From: JAGOTP01 sp964582475
GTDB taxonomy: Bacteria; Patescibacteriota; Patescibacteriia; 2-12-FULL-60-25
Length of the DNA stretch: 64,000 nucleotides
Assembly: GCA_964582475.1 (NCBI GenBank)
Contig: CAZOQS010000003.1
Span: 1 to 64,000, forward strand
Direction of reading: 5' to 3'
The notes beneath the pieces were generated by a model that saw only the letters and a list, made by a program, of their open reading frames with translations, did no database searches and was not told the DNA's origin. The position numbers and the translations under genes were made by a program. Shown in pieces: positions 7,901-15,784 of the stretch (position 1 is the stretch's first letter; each line of letters starts with the position of its first letter).

Positions 7901-10127
7901 GTTCCGTATTCCGACAAGGGTCCGCTAAGCGCTCGTTACAGACAACCGGCAAGGTCTTCACTGCCAAATCCAAACGCCCCTGATCGTCGAGCATCATTTC
8001 CTGATCAGATACGGTTGTCTCTCCCTGCGAAATGCGAACGCCTACGCGTGCCTTTGGCACAGGAGCCCCACTGAAGAAGGAGGCCTGGATACGCGCTTGC
8101 GCTTCTTGTCCGGCAAACAACCGTTTCGCTGAGAGCGTCACATCCAGGTAGTAGGCTGGTTTTGCAAAGGCTCGGATTTCAACAGAACGCGAAGTGACAA
8201 GCTCGCCATCGCGAAGCAAATCTAATTGGTAATAGCCTGGCGTCACATTTTTCCAAGAAAGACTCGCCTCATATCGTCCCGCTGTATCGAGGGACAATGG
8301 AACAGATGCGTAGGTTCGATCACGGCCATTCACGAGATCTTCGACGTACGAGGGTTTCGTCAATCGGAGCTCTACTTGTCCAAGGCGACTCGTGCGATCA
8401 CGATCTTGAACGATCCCCGCGACCTTCATCTCATCGCTTGTGCGATAGAGCGGACGATCTGGATAGACATAGCCCCAGGTCCGCTCATGCGCACGCGCAA
8501 AACGGTCAAACGAGTTGTAGCCAAAGGAAGGACCAACCACGCTCAATGCACGAACAGGTCCATTTGCATCACCAAGACGAACAATCGTTACCACTGGATC
8601 AGCAGATGAACTGGTCGCATTCAATGTCGCTGGTGTTGGCGCACGCGCTACACCAGCCGCGTCTGTAAGGTACGCCTGACCTCCATCCATACGAACCGGT
8701 AGGGAGCTAAGTGGCTGTTGTGTTTCAACGTTCACCGCCCAGACGACCAACTGGTCTTTGTCGGCCACCACATACGAACCGATGTTTGTGACCTGTACAA
8801 ACATCCATGCCTCTCCTGGGCCAGATGCGAGACGCACGATGTACCATCCCTGCTCCGTAAATTTCGGGAGAGTTACGAGCTCGTTATCGCGCTCGGAAGG
8901 ACGGAAGATCGGAAGATCTGCTTTAAAGGCTTCTGTTTTTGCGATGTCTTTGTACTGACCCAAGTTATCGGTAGATCCAAACGAATAGCTATACGGCAAA
9001 CGTTTCGCCAAGAACTGCGCCGCCTCGTCTTCGGTCAAGCGGTAGCCTGTAACAGAAACGGTCGATGACGCAGAGACCGCGCCCCCACTTCGTGAGAACG
9101 GCACGGAAACTGCATCTCCTACATAGGCTTCTTGGAATTCTGTGTAGATCCGCAGCCAGGTATTACTCGCATCCGCCGTTGCATCCCCTGTCTGAAATTG
9201 GAGAACCACGTCTTCCGGCAATGCGAGTCCTTCGGCAGTCAGCCCCTGCTTCAGACGCACCGTGTAGAGCGTTGAGTTGCTCCAGGGCTTTGCTGGCAAG
9301 AACACAATCCGGCGACCATTCATTTGGAACTGTCCTTCGGTCGCTGGAGTGATCTCAATGCTAGAGGTGACGTTCGAAAAGCCTTGTGCATTCATGACAA
9401 GCTCAAGCGATGCATCAAGTGGAACCGTATTTGCGTTATTCGCAGGCAGACTTGAAACAAGTTCGAGCTTATCCGTCGTTTGCACAGCCCATGAATAGTC
9501 GCGTGGCGTCGTTTCCTCTGCAGACGAGCTGCTCTGAATCGAAGCCGGCAAGGCCACACGGATTACGTGGTCAGACGGAACCGATGCAAGTCGCACACGG
9601 AACGTATCTTCAGAGACCCGTTCAACTTCTTCAATACGGCCCGTATCGACCCGCAAGGTACGCTGAACTTGTTCAGGTGAAAGAGCTACTTTGGAACGTA
9701 AAATGAGCGCTGATTGGTCAGCGATTTTTGGAGTTTCTGGATCAGCGTAGATTTGAAACGCATCATTTGCCTGAGCCGCAGGGATCAAAATACGACCGAG
9801 TGAATCGATCGACCCAGACAAACCGGCCTGGTCACCACGAACATTCATAAACAACACGAGGGCACACATCGCGATCGCAAAACCAGCTCCGGCACCGCCA
9901 AGCATAAGACGAAGCGTCTCGCGGAACGTGCGACGCGGAGCTTCTGGCGTGGGCTCCATCACCTGCACGGTTTCCGCTGCTTCTTTTTGCAAACGTTCCG
10001 CCAACGACAAAAGCTGCTGCTTGTGCAGGATTTTTGTTTCTGGTCGCAGCTCCGCTGGCTCGTGGCCAACGTCTTGTAGCATGCGCTCCACCGGATCTTG
10101 GGAGAGGGAAGGGATATTATGTTCCAT
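4980..10127 (-). CDS. Giant alpha-2-macroglobulin-like envelope protein
   Basis: 1715 residues. Residues 1-70 are hydrophilic, and a transmembrane helix at ~77-95 should place the remaining ~1600 residues outside the membrane. They contain macroglobulin (MG2-like) beta domains and the A2M core signature PDNLTSWRVTA near residue 1130. Bacterial alpha-2-macroglobulins trap proteases through a GCxEQ thioester. I find no such motif, so this is a thioester-less type, as in some bacterial lineages. The ATG lies inside the 3' end of the ECF sigma gene (overlap 11 bp), implying translational coupling. The cytosolic N-terminal tail before the helix has an anti-sigma-like layout, but no anti-sigma domain is recognised by eye. 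Confidence 0.85.
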   Translation of the reverse strand: MEHNIPSLSQDPVERMLQDVGHEPAELRPETKILHKQQLLSLAERLQKEAAETVQVMEPTPEAPRRTFRETLRLMLGGAGAGFAIAMCALVLFMNVRGDQAGLSGSIDSLGRILIPAAQANDAFQIYADPETPKIADQSALILRSKVALSPEQVQRTLRVDTGRIEEVERVSEDTFRVRLASVPSDHVIRVALPASIQSSSSAEETTPRDYSWAVQTTDKLELVSSLPANNANTVPLDASLELVMNAQGFSNVTSSIEITPATEGQFQMNGRRIVFLPAKPWSNSTLYTVRLKQGLTAEGLALPEDVVLQFQTGDATADASNTWLRIYTEFQEAYVGDAVSVPFSRSGGAVSASSTVSVTGYRLTEDEAAQFLAKRLPYSYSFGSTDNLGQYKDIAKTEAFKADLPIFRPSERDNELVTLPKFTEQGWYIVRLASGPGEAWMFVQVTNIGSYVVADKDQLVVWAVNVETQQPLSSLPVRMDGGQAYLTDAAGVARAPTPATLNATSSSADPVVTIVRLGDANGPVRALSVVGPSFGYNSFDRFARAHERTWGYVYPDRPLYRTSDEMKVAGIVQDRDRTSRLGQVELRLTKPSYVEDLVNGRDRTYASVPLSLDTAGRYEASLSWKNVTPGYYQLDLLRDGELVTSRSVEIRAFAKPAYYLDVTLSAKRLFAGQEAQARIQASFFSGAPVPKARVGVRISQGETTVSDQEMMLDDQGRLDLAVKTLPVVCNERLADPCRNTEQLMVAIYPMEGEEAQIVGSAMAEVVGAEIDLRGDVKEVGDRAELTLQTYRRDLSKELDEVGAVWSGRKLRGQVIGVRYERIQDGVWYDAIEKKVVPYYRYERRQDPPVDFTLETDGNGRARYTFPFQDDREFYEISVQGEDGKEHYSRFTTSIARGWYLPAGAGDTAPHLILEGKGDNRDVHVGEVLKPTFQMGTSTFDVRQGPGVLFLTLSRGIKQVVRSTSASWETTFSESLIPNATLRGVVFSGRRFFTSDVVVFLDKEDRTLDVQVTSDKTSYRPGEKATVRIQVKAKEGQPGLSDAKVAYAVVDESLLAVSGFYEEDPLQWINTYVADGMLFQRASHMGDWLFSGGGAEMGGGGSGDRGQAARRLFKDVAGTGLIALDSQGMGTAEIVLPDNLTSWRVTAIALGTDLRAGAGTHNLQVAKEVFVDAVIPARVLTTDQPVLKLRAFGSGLRAGEGVTFSLNAPSLGLMNYAATGTAGQSIYVAVPKLQSGSHLVTVGVSQGAFSDRMERTLEVETTRIVRQELVTLEPSAGMALSAVSTETTQLVVSARGRTSLYPSLRSLAETQSLRSDARVAAAVARELLQSAYGETVKIEDGSLLDIQTPEEGGLRLLPYGSSEVPLSMQIALTKPDAVDAWQLRTYLAGKLVNGANRLERLQAMAGLAALRAPVVLDLQQAATLTDRAPQETLAIVEGLAVVGDTERAGQLMRELIDDSVLRDGQRFIRIGTESSPETYEATAEAAALAERLLLPQAAQLNAFIEQNWSSEAFPVLAKVRYLAFRLQHIPAEDGMVQWTDGARTETIQLKETPLKTIVLSPVQMANFRILNVSGPVVLSYLRPVSGLPTKSPSLSLTRRYEASKALDQLVEGDELVITLVPRFATSSLDGCALIQDDLPANLQPLSQTTLEMPQPLFLQSNTISFVACKGDQTRDFKYRVKVTSRGTYRAEPALMQRFDTPSVATHSEEQTITVR

Positions 10128-10686
10128 ACAATTTCTTGTACTTAGCGCTCAAACGGGCCGTCGCTCGATAGACGAGGACCGCAGCATGATTCGGACTGAT
10201 TTGAAGGAGAGAGGCAATCTCAGCCGCTTCTTGTTCCCCAAAGAACTTCAAGTCTAATATTTCCTGATCGCGTGGAGAGAGCGTTTTAATAACTTCCAGT
10301 AATTTTGTTTTTTCTAAAGCGAGCTCGGCGTGTACTTCGGGCGAAGGAAGCTTTGAAGGGAACTCACGGGCGGGCCCTTCTTCATCGATGTCATCCATCG
10401 ATTCGTCCATGCGGACCGACATACTCCGCCAATGATCGATCATGAGGTTCGACGCCACCCGAAACAACCAGGCGCCCAGCGAAACTCCTTGCCAGTTTAT
10501 GGAAGGAACGTGCTGACAAAACTTCATGAAGGTTTTTGAAACTAAATCTTCTGCGGTCTCTCGATGTCCGCAACGCTTGAGGCAAAATCCGTACACCCGA
10601 TCGGCATAGGCGTCGTACACGGCCCCTATCCCCTCTGGCCCCGCCTTTGCCCGTCGAAGAAGCTCTTCGTCGCCGTGCACTTCCAT
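10117..10686 (-). CDS. ECF-type RNA polymerase sigma factor
   Basis: 189 residues from ATG 10686 (MEVHGDEELLRRAKAG). An upstream in-frame ATG would add a hydrophobic stretch atypical of sigma factors. Region 2 (~residues 18-85, with DLVSKTFMKF and ASNLMIDHWRS) and region 4 (~130-185, LSPRDQEILDLKFF then a helix-turn-helix) are present. The linker is acidic. Its 3' end overlaps the macroglobulin-like gene. It probably directs transcription of an envelope regulon that may include its own operon. A good -10 (TATACT) lies ~20 nt upstream of the ATG, but the -35 is weak. Confidence 0.9.
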   Translation of the reverse strand: MEVHGDEELLRRAKAGPEGIGAVYDAYADRVYGFCLKRCGHRETAEDLVSKTFMKFCQHVPSINWQGVSLGAWLFRVASNLMIDHWRSMSVRMDESMDDIDEEGPAREFPSKLPSPEVHAELALEKTKLLEVIKTLSPRDQEILDLKFFGEQEAAEIASLLQISPNHAAVLVYRATARLSAKYKKLYGT

Positions 10687-10858
10687 ATAACGGTTAAAGT
10701 AAAAGAAGAATGACAAAGGGAGTATAGCAAAGCCCAGGGTCAACGAATAGCGATCGTGTTCAATTATTTGGCCTTTATTTTTCCTTATTTAAAGCCAAGA
10801 ATATCTTCTTGAACCCAAAAGAGCACTAATCCGGAAATAGGGTTTATAGGGCCCCAAA

Positions 10859-11725
10859 CTACCACCCACTACTTGAACCGCCGCCACCGGAACGGCCACC
10901 ACCAAATCCACCCCCGGAAGATCCGCCACCGAACCCACCTCCTCCTCGAAATATTCCTGAAAGGATGCCTGAAAAAAATCCTGTTGCTACACCCGAGAAA
11001 AAGCTCCTAAATACCGGTCGTGGCCGTCCCGTGAGAACCGAAAATAGATACGTCGCCCCATAAGCGAGAAGAGCGAGGACAAACCCAAGGAGAAATCGCC
11101 CGAACGCGATCAACAAAAAGAAAAAGATAATCAGTAAAAGGGCACCAACTCCAGGCGGTAAGCGTTGAATAAATCGATCCGTCGCCTCCACAAACGCGCC
11201 TGTTCCAGATGATGCAGTTATACCGTCACCCTCTTCGTACCCGCTCAACGTAGACTCGATTTCAAACTGGATCTGGCTGAGTGCATCGTAATAGCGTTCT
11301 TCTTTAAGGAAAGGGGTCGCGCGTTGAATGATCCTCGCACTTGCTGCGTCGGTGAGCTGGGATTCCAGACCATAGCCAACTTCGATCCGGATCTTTCGAT
11401 CTTGAACGGCAGCCACGACCAAAACACCTGTATCCTGGTCACGCTTCCCGATCCCCCACTCTTTAAACAATTGTACCGCGTAGGAATCGATGGTTTCCTC
11501 CTTCGTTGTAGGGACGGTGACAAGTGCAATTTCGTAGGTGGAACGCTTCTCATATGCCTGCGTCGTGCTCTCAAGATCGGCTTCTTCTTCGACAGAGAGA
11601 ACCTGCGCAAAATCGTTTACAAAGCCCTCTGGAGTACCGGGCGAAACATATGCACCAACAGCAATCGGGATGAAGAGAAAACAGATCGCGATCAGACCCA
11701 TCCCTTGTCGGAATACAGAGATCAT
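10859..11725 (-). CDS. TPM-domain (YgcG/Psb32-type) membrane protein 1
   Basis: 288 residues: signal peptide (~1-25), TPM domain (~35-150, with FVNDFAQVLS, EIALVTVPTT, GYGLESQLTD), hydrophobic segments at ~195-235, and a Gly/Ser-rich C-terminus ending GGGGSSSGW. This matches the TPM_phosphatase family (YgcG-like), often found with LemA. A paralogue at 11939-12736 lies just upstream with a tRNA gene between. A TGGAG sits before the start, one of few backbone genes with any Shine-Dalgarno-like sequence. Confidence 0.88.
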   Translation of the reverse strand: MISVFRQGMGLIAICFLFIPIAVGAYVSPGTPEGFVNDFAQVLSVEEEADLESTTQAYEKRSTYEIALVTVPTTKEETIDSYAVQLFKEWGIGKRDQDTGVLVVAAVQDRKIRIEVGYGLESQLTDAASARIIQRATPFLKEERYYDALSQIQFEIESTLSGYEEGDGITASSGTGAFVEATDRFIQRLPPGVGALLLIIFFFLLIAFGRFLLGFVLALLAYGATYLFSVLTGRPRPVFRSFFSGVATGFFSGILSGIFRGGGGFGGGSSGGGFGGGRSGGGGSSSGW

Positions 11726-11758
11726 ACTACTCCATTCAGTATATCAGGCTCGTGAAAA

Positions 11759-11788
11759 CAAAAACGCACTCCTGTGAGCGCGTTTTTG
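11759..11788 (-). terminator. Terminator after tRNA-Leu
   Basis: CAAAAACGC / GCGTTTTTG hairpin ending 2 nt from the tRNA 3' end; T-rich on the minus strand. Confidence 0.8.
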
Positions 11789-11789
11789 T

Positions 11790-11874
11790 TGGTGGCCGAA
11801 GTGGGAATCGAACCCACATGCCGTGAGGCCACGGAGTTTAAGTCCGTTGCGTATACCAGTTCCGCCATTCGGCC
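11790..11874 (-). tRNA. tRNA-Leu (anticodon UAA)
   Basis: 85-nt class II tRNA with encoded CCA. The acceptor GGCCGAA pairs with TTCGGCC. The anticodon loop CTTAAAG gives UAA between ACGGA and TCCGT. There is a long variable arm, and the T-loop is GGTTCGATTCC. It reads leucine TTA codons. It sits between two TPM paralogues and has its own terminator. Confidence 0.95.
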
Positions 11875-11938
11875 GCGTGCTGTAACGCAAGGGTTTGTAG
11901 CATGTAGAAACAAAAACGACAAACCCCTTTTTCCACCC

Positions 11939-12736
11939 CTACCAACTCCCGCTCGCCCCGCCGCCGCCCGAACTTCCGCCTCCAAATGAATCGTTTGAAC
12001 TACTCGAACTTGAAGAGGAACTCCTCGAAGACGCGTTGGATTTTGAGGAAGAACTACTCCAGGAAGAACCTGCACTTCCGCCAGACGCTGAGCCGAAGTT
12101 GCGTACTTTTAGGACAATATAGATCGCCACTATAGCCATCGCGAGCGCTCCAAAAAGCATCAATGCGACAAGACTCCAGAAGATACGCTCACCCACACTT
12201 ATCTCCCTTGGTCCTTCAGAGACACTCAAGGGGACATCGCCCGTCTCAGCAGTCGTAATGATCGCGGTCGTTATTTGATCGATCGCACCCGGATAGTCGC
12301 CCGCTCTTAGCAGCGGCTTAGCTTGCGCAATCATCTGTGCACTTTTTGCATCGGTCACAACCGATTCTAATCCATAGCCAACTTCAATCCGAAGTTTTCG
12401 ATCTTGAATCGCGGTCAAAAAGAGAATGCCGTTGTCTTTTTCTTTTTTGCCGATCCCCCATTCTTCGAACAGCTTCACGGCGTAGGTTTCAATCGATTCA
12501 TCGCCAGTCGAAGCGATGGTTACGATCGCAATCTCGTTCGAAGTGAGGGCCGCATGCGCGCGAATCTTTTCTCGCAAGACTGACTCTTGTTCCTCTGTCA
12601 GAACATTCGCAAAATCATTGACATACCCACTTGAAACACCCGGAGACGTGTAAGCCCGTACGCCAAACGCGCTTACAAAAACACCTCCCACCAGGAGCGC
12701 GCCGATCGCGAGTCCTCGTCGAAGGTGTTGTCGCAT
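11939..12736 (-). CDS. TPM-domain (YgcG-type) membrane protein 2
   Basis: 265 residues: signal peptide (~1-28), TPM domain (~40-150, FANVLTEEQES, EIAIVTIAST, GYGLESVVTD), a transmembrane helix ~180-205, and a long Ser-rich tail ending SSGGGGASGSW. It is clearly a paralogue of the protein at 10859-11725, with the same GLES motif and the same Gly/Ser end. It begins 8 bp after the lemA stop, so lemA and this gene form an operon, the usual pairing of these families. Function unknown; both are thought to act at the membrane. Confidence 0.88.
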   Translation of the reverse strand: MRQHLRRGLAIGALLVGGVFVSAFGVRAYTSPGVSSGYVNDFANVLTEEQESVLREKIRAHAALTSNEIAIVTIASTGDESIETYAVKLFEEWGIGKKEKDNGILFLTAIQDRKLRIEVGYGLESVVTDAKSAQMIAQAKPLLRAGDYPGAIDQITTAIITTAETGDVPLSVSEGPREISVGERIFWSLVALMLFGALAMAIVAIYIVLKVRNFGSASGGSAGSSWSSSSSKSNASSRSSSSSSSSSNDSFGGGSSGGGGASGSW

Positions 12737-12744
12737 ATTGATTA

Positions 12745-13302
12745 CTAGAACGACACGCGAGGCGCGAGCTCGGCACCTGCTTGAGCTTGTGTGTATTCAA
12801 CCGGCGTGAACCCTCCCATCCCAGCAATTACGGACATTGGGAAGCGCTTCACACGTACGTTGTAGCCCTGCACTTCTTCATTGAAGCGCTGACGTTCAAC
12901 CGCGATTCGGTTTTCTGTGCCTTCGAGCTGCGACATCAGCGTGGTGACGGTATCGATCGACTTGAGCTGTGGGTACTGCTCCATGATGACAAGTAAACGC
13001 GAGAAGGCGCTGTTGAGTTCGTCGGCTGCTCCCGCTTTGTCACTAATGGATTGAGCTCCGGCATAACGCGTACGCGCCTCGGCGATCGCCGTGAAGATCG
13101 CTGTTTCTTGTTTCATGCTTCCTTTCACCGCTTCAACTAAGTTTGGGATCAAATCAAAGCGACGCTGATACTGCGATTCAACCTGCGCCCAGCGACCGGA
13201 AACTGCTTCACGACTTGAGACAAGCGAGTTATAGCTCGACAACCCATAGCCGCCCAAGCCGAGCAGAACAAGGAGGACGATCACGATAATAGCGTTTTTC
13301 AT
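12745..13302 (-). CDS. lemA: LemA family protein
   Basis: 185 residues, the usual family length. An N-terminal signal-anchor helix (residues ~3-20) is followed by the helical LemA domain with YNSLVSSREAVSGRWAQVESQYQRR-type motif, NLVEAVKG and a C-terminal YNVRVKRFP. The ATG follows a CTCTCTTTATCT pyrimidine tract. It is first in an operon with the TPM gene downstream. The molecular role of LemA proteins is not settled. Confidence 0.92.
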   Translation of the reverse strand: MKNAIIVIVLLVLLGLGGYGLSSYNSLVSSREAVSGRWAQVESQYQRRFDLIPNLVEAVKGSMKQETAIFTAIAEARTRYAGAQSISDKAGAADELNSAFSRLLVIMEQYPQLKSIDTVTTLMSQLEGTENRIAVERQRFNEEVQGYNVRVKRFPMSVIAGMGGFTPVEYTQAQAGAELAPRVSF

Positions 13303-13318
13303 AGATAAAGAGAGTATA

Positions 13319-14644
13319 TCAGTTTGAGTGCGTGGCCACTACTACCGCCCGGGCACTCGCAACAAAATGAAATGAACCCGTGAGAACAATCACTTGCTCG
13401 GGAACACGCTCGATCCAGGCGAGGAGCGGATCCCAATCGGTAACAACTTCGACGGTTTGGTCAGGCGACTGTTGAGAAGCGAGAAATTCTGCGACCACGC
13501 AGGGATCAGAAAAACGAAACCGATACAGCCCCTGGCCACCAAGTACATCAACACAAGCGATCCGTGCATTCAAAGACGCGATTGGAGCAAGCGTCTCTTT
13601 ACAGTTCGTATCAGGATTGAAGGCGATAGCCACCGCAAGTGCTTCCGTAGAAAATCGTTCTCGTAGCGCCTGCACGAGCCCTCTCATTTTTTGTGGATTA
13701 TGCGCCGCATCTAAAATCAGCGTCTTTCCTTTCCAAGAGAGCTGCTCGAATCTGAGCGGTAACGCTGCCTGCGCAAGACTGTCTGCCCCCTGAGCTTGTC
13801 GATACGTCCAACCATCTCTCGCCGCCAAACGCACACAAACCTCTTCGGCTAACGCGGCGTTTTGGCGGAGGTAGGACGGAAGAAACGGTGGGTACGAGCG
13901 ACCTGCAGATGCATCCTTCATCAACCAAATGGATTGCGCTCCCCTCTTTTCAGCCAACACCCTCAATGCTTCTTGGGAGATCTCTTCCTGAAGACCAATC
14001 ACGACTGTGTTTCCTGGATGAACAATTCCCATCTTGTGCAGAGCGATCGCGTCGATCGTCTCCCCCAACAGGCTCAGATGGTCCAACCCGAGCTTCGTAA
14101 TCACACAAAATTTATCGCTGCGACGGATCGTGTTGGAAGAATCCCACAAACCACCGATTCCCGTCTCCACAACGGCATAGTCCACCCGGGCTTCCGCGAA
14201 CACGGAGTAACTCAGTCCACGCAAAAACTCCATGTAGCCTGGAGCACCTGGCTCTTCTTGCTCCATCGCACGGACCACGTTCACCACTCTCTCAAGAACC
14301 TCTTTGAATCGCTCTTCACTGATCAATTCTCCGCTCACTTGAAATCGTTCCCGTACGTCCGAGACATGCGGCGATAGGCTCAACCCGGTTTTAAACCCCT
14401 GCCCCCGTAAAAGAGCCTCAATGTAGGTGCAGGTTGAACCTTTGCCTGTCGTGCCCGCGATGTGAACGGTTTTATAGGTCTCTTGCGGATCACCTAGACG
14501 CCTCAAAAAGGAACGCATCCGCTCTTGTCGAGCTTCTGGGCCTGTTTGGCGCTCATTCAGCGCCCGCCCTTCCAGCGCATACGATTCCAAAAACAACTGG
14601 ATCTCTTCCAGGGTCGTCTGTGACAAAGAGAGACAGTTCAACAT
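13319..14644 (-). CDS. folC: Folylpolyglutamate/dihydrofolate synthase (Mur ligase superfamily)
   Basis: 441 residues. The ATP-binding loop HIAGTTGKGST (residues ~63-73) is the FolC version of the Mur ligase motif. SLSPHVSDVRERF, the ETGIGG motif and LDAAHNPQK in the C-terminal domain also fit FolC. It adds glutamate to folates (and in dual enzymes to dihydropteroate) in the cytosol. No other folate gene is in the window, so salvage of external folates is a plausible inference. It is upstream of lemA on the same strand, with a 16-bp gap. Confidence 0.88.
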   Translation of the reverse strand: MLNCLSLSQTTLEEIQLFLESYALEGRALNERQTGPEARQERMRSFLRRLGDPQETYKTVHIAGTTGKGSTCTYIEALLRGQGFKTGLSLSPHVSDVRERFQVSGELISEERFKEVLERVVNVVRAMEQEEPGAPGYMEFLRGLSYSVFAEARVDYAVVETGIGGLWDSSNTIRRSDKFCVITKLGLDHLSLLGETIDAIALHKMGIVHPGNTVVIGLQEEISQEALRVLAEKRGAQSIWLMKDASAGRSYPPFLPSYLRQNAALAEEVCVRLAARDGWTYRQAQGADSLAQAALPLRFEQLSWKGKTLILDAAHNPQKMRGLVQALRERFSTEALAVAIAFNPDTNCKETLAPIASLNARIACVDVLGGQGLYRFRFSDPCVVAEFLASQQSPDQTVEVVTDWDPLLAWIERVPEQVIVLTGSFHFVASARAVVVATHSN

Positions 14645-14678
14645 GGGTGAGCCCCAGCCTACACGTCTCGAACAAAAA

Positions 14679-14713
14679 ATCCCACCAAATTCTTTTAAGG
14701 AAAGTGGTGGGAT
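14679..14713 (-). terminator. Intrinsic terminator before folC
   Basis: ATCCCACC / GGTGGGAT stem followed on the minus strand by a T6 run. It separates the two tiny upstream ORFs from folC. Confidence 0.8.
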
Positions 14714-14722
14714 CTTGTCAGC

Positions 14723-14839
14723 TTAAGCCGTTGGGGCTGGGGGCTGAGGTTGCGGAGGCGTTGGATTCGGCAAGCCTTCTCCAGGAGCCGCGGGCGGCAC
14801 AGGTGGTACCGGCTGCGGTGGATTTTGATAGCGAATCAT
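14723..14839 (-). CDS. Tiny proline-rich protein (38 aa)
   Basis: ATG to TAA, 38 residues starting MIRYQNPPQPV and consisting mainly of Pro, Ala and Gln. No family known. It has no Shine-Dalgarno, like other backbone genes. It lies between a tiny acidic ORF (24-bp gap) and a good terminator, consistent with a two-gene transcript. Low complexity makes a chance ORF possible. Confidence 0.4.
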   Translation of the reverse strand: MIRYQNPPQPVPPVPPAAPGEGLPNPTPPQPQPPAPTA

Positions 14840-14863
14840 ACACCGAAATTTTAAGGGTTAAGC

Positions 14864-14968
14864 TTATGCAGCTGGAGCCTCTTCTTCTGTCGCTTCTTCT
14901 GTCGCCTCTTCAGCTGGTTCGACCGCTGGTTCTTCAGCAGCTGGTTCGATTACTTCTTCGTTCAACAT
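14864..14968 (-). CDS. Tiny acidic Glu/Ala/Pro-rich protein (34 aa)
   Basis: ATG to TAA, 34 residues starting MLNEEVIEPAAEEP, almost wholly Glu, Ala, Pro, Thr and Val. It resembles the disordered acidic tails of ribosomal or envelope proteins, but stands alone. No ribosome binding site is evident. It pairs with the proline-rich ORF just downstream. Confidence 0.4.
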   Translation of the reverse strand: MLNEEVIEPAAEEPAVEPAEEATEEATEEEAPAA

Positions 14969-15037
14969 AATACGAAAGCTAAGTGAATGAGTCTCCGTAC
15001 TCTAAACCGAATCAAAAAAGATGACAACCCTTGAGTC

Positions 15038-15694
15038 CTACCCCTGCAGACTCTTCTTCTCCCGGTGCGCGCGAACACTCTCCCAAACCATCGGGATCAC
15101 AGAGATGACGACGATCGCCATAACCACTAAGCTAAAGTGTCGCTGTACAGCTGGGACCGTTCCCAGGAAATAGCCCGCAACCGTCAGCAGAACCACCCAC
15201 GCAACTCCTCCCAAGACGTTATAGCGAATGAAGGTCGCGTAGGGCATTTCCCCTACTCCGGCCACAAACGGAGCCAGCGTTCGGATAATTGGAACAAATC
15301 GAGCTAAGACGATCATGCGAGAGCCATGTTTTCGGTAGAATTTCTGTGTTCGCTCGAGATATTCGGGCTTCAGCAGTCTCCCTTGAAAGCGCTGGTAGGC
15401 TTTGAGACCGTATTTGCGACCAACCCAATAATTCACCGTATCGCCTGCAATCGCCGCCACGATGAGAAGGGGCAAAAGAACCCACAAAGAGAGCGCCCCG
15501 ATACCAGCAAACGTTCCCGCTGCGAACAAGAGCGAATCCCCCGGCAGAAAAGGCGTAACGACGAGCCCAGTTTCAAGAAAGATCACCAACGCTAATAGGA
15601 CGTAGGTCCATTCACCTTGGCTTGCGATTACCGCTCCGAGTGTTTGGTCCAAGTGGAGAAACCAAGCTATAAATCTCGTAACGAGGGCGGTCAT
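15038..15694 (-). CDS. DedA family membrane protein
   Basis: 218 residues starting MTALVTRFIAWF. The longer ORF upstream overlaps ruvB and is unlikely to be translated. Family marks include the re-entrant FLETGLVVTPFLPGDSLLF, GDTVNYWVGRKYG, and the RFVPIIRTLAPFVAG arginine motif of DedA/SNARE-associated proteins. There are about five hydrophobic segments. Family members move undecaprenyl phosphate or other lipids across the membrane. It is divergent from ruvB, with a 90-bp gap. Confidence 0.9.
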   Translation of the reverse strand: MTALVTRFIAWFLHLDQTLGAVIASQGEWTYVLLALVIFLETGLVVTPFLPGDSLLFAAGTFAGIGALSLWVLLPLLIVAAIAGDTVNYWVGRKYGLKAYQRFQGRLLKPEYLERTQKFYRKHGSRMIVLARFVPIIRTLAPFVAGVGEMPYATFIRYNVLGGVAWVVLLTVAGYFLGTVPAVQRHFSLVVMAIVVISVIPMVWESVRAHREKKSLQG

Positions 15695-15784
15695 AGTTCT
15701 CTGAGCGTACCGGAAGACAAAAGAAGAGGATAGGGCGAAGTTGCGTACATTGACGAACACAAAGCGAACAGGTGTACTGGTGAC

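Noticed and set aside
4980..10127. Protease-trapping thioester in the macroglobulin-like protein
   Set aside because: No GCxEQ or close variant occurs in the translated sequence.
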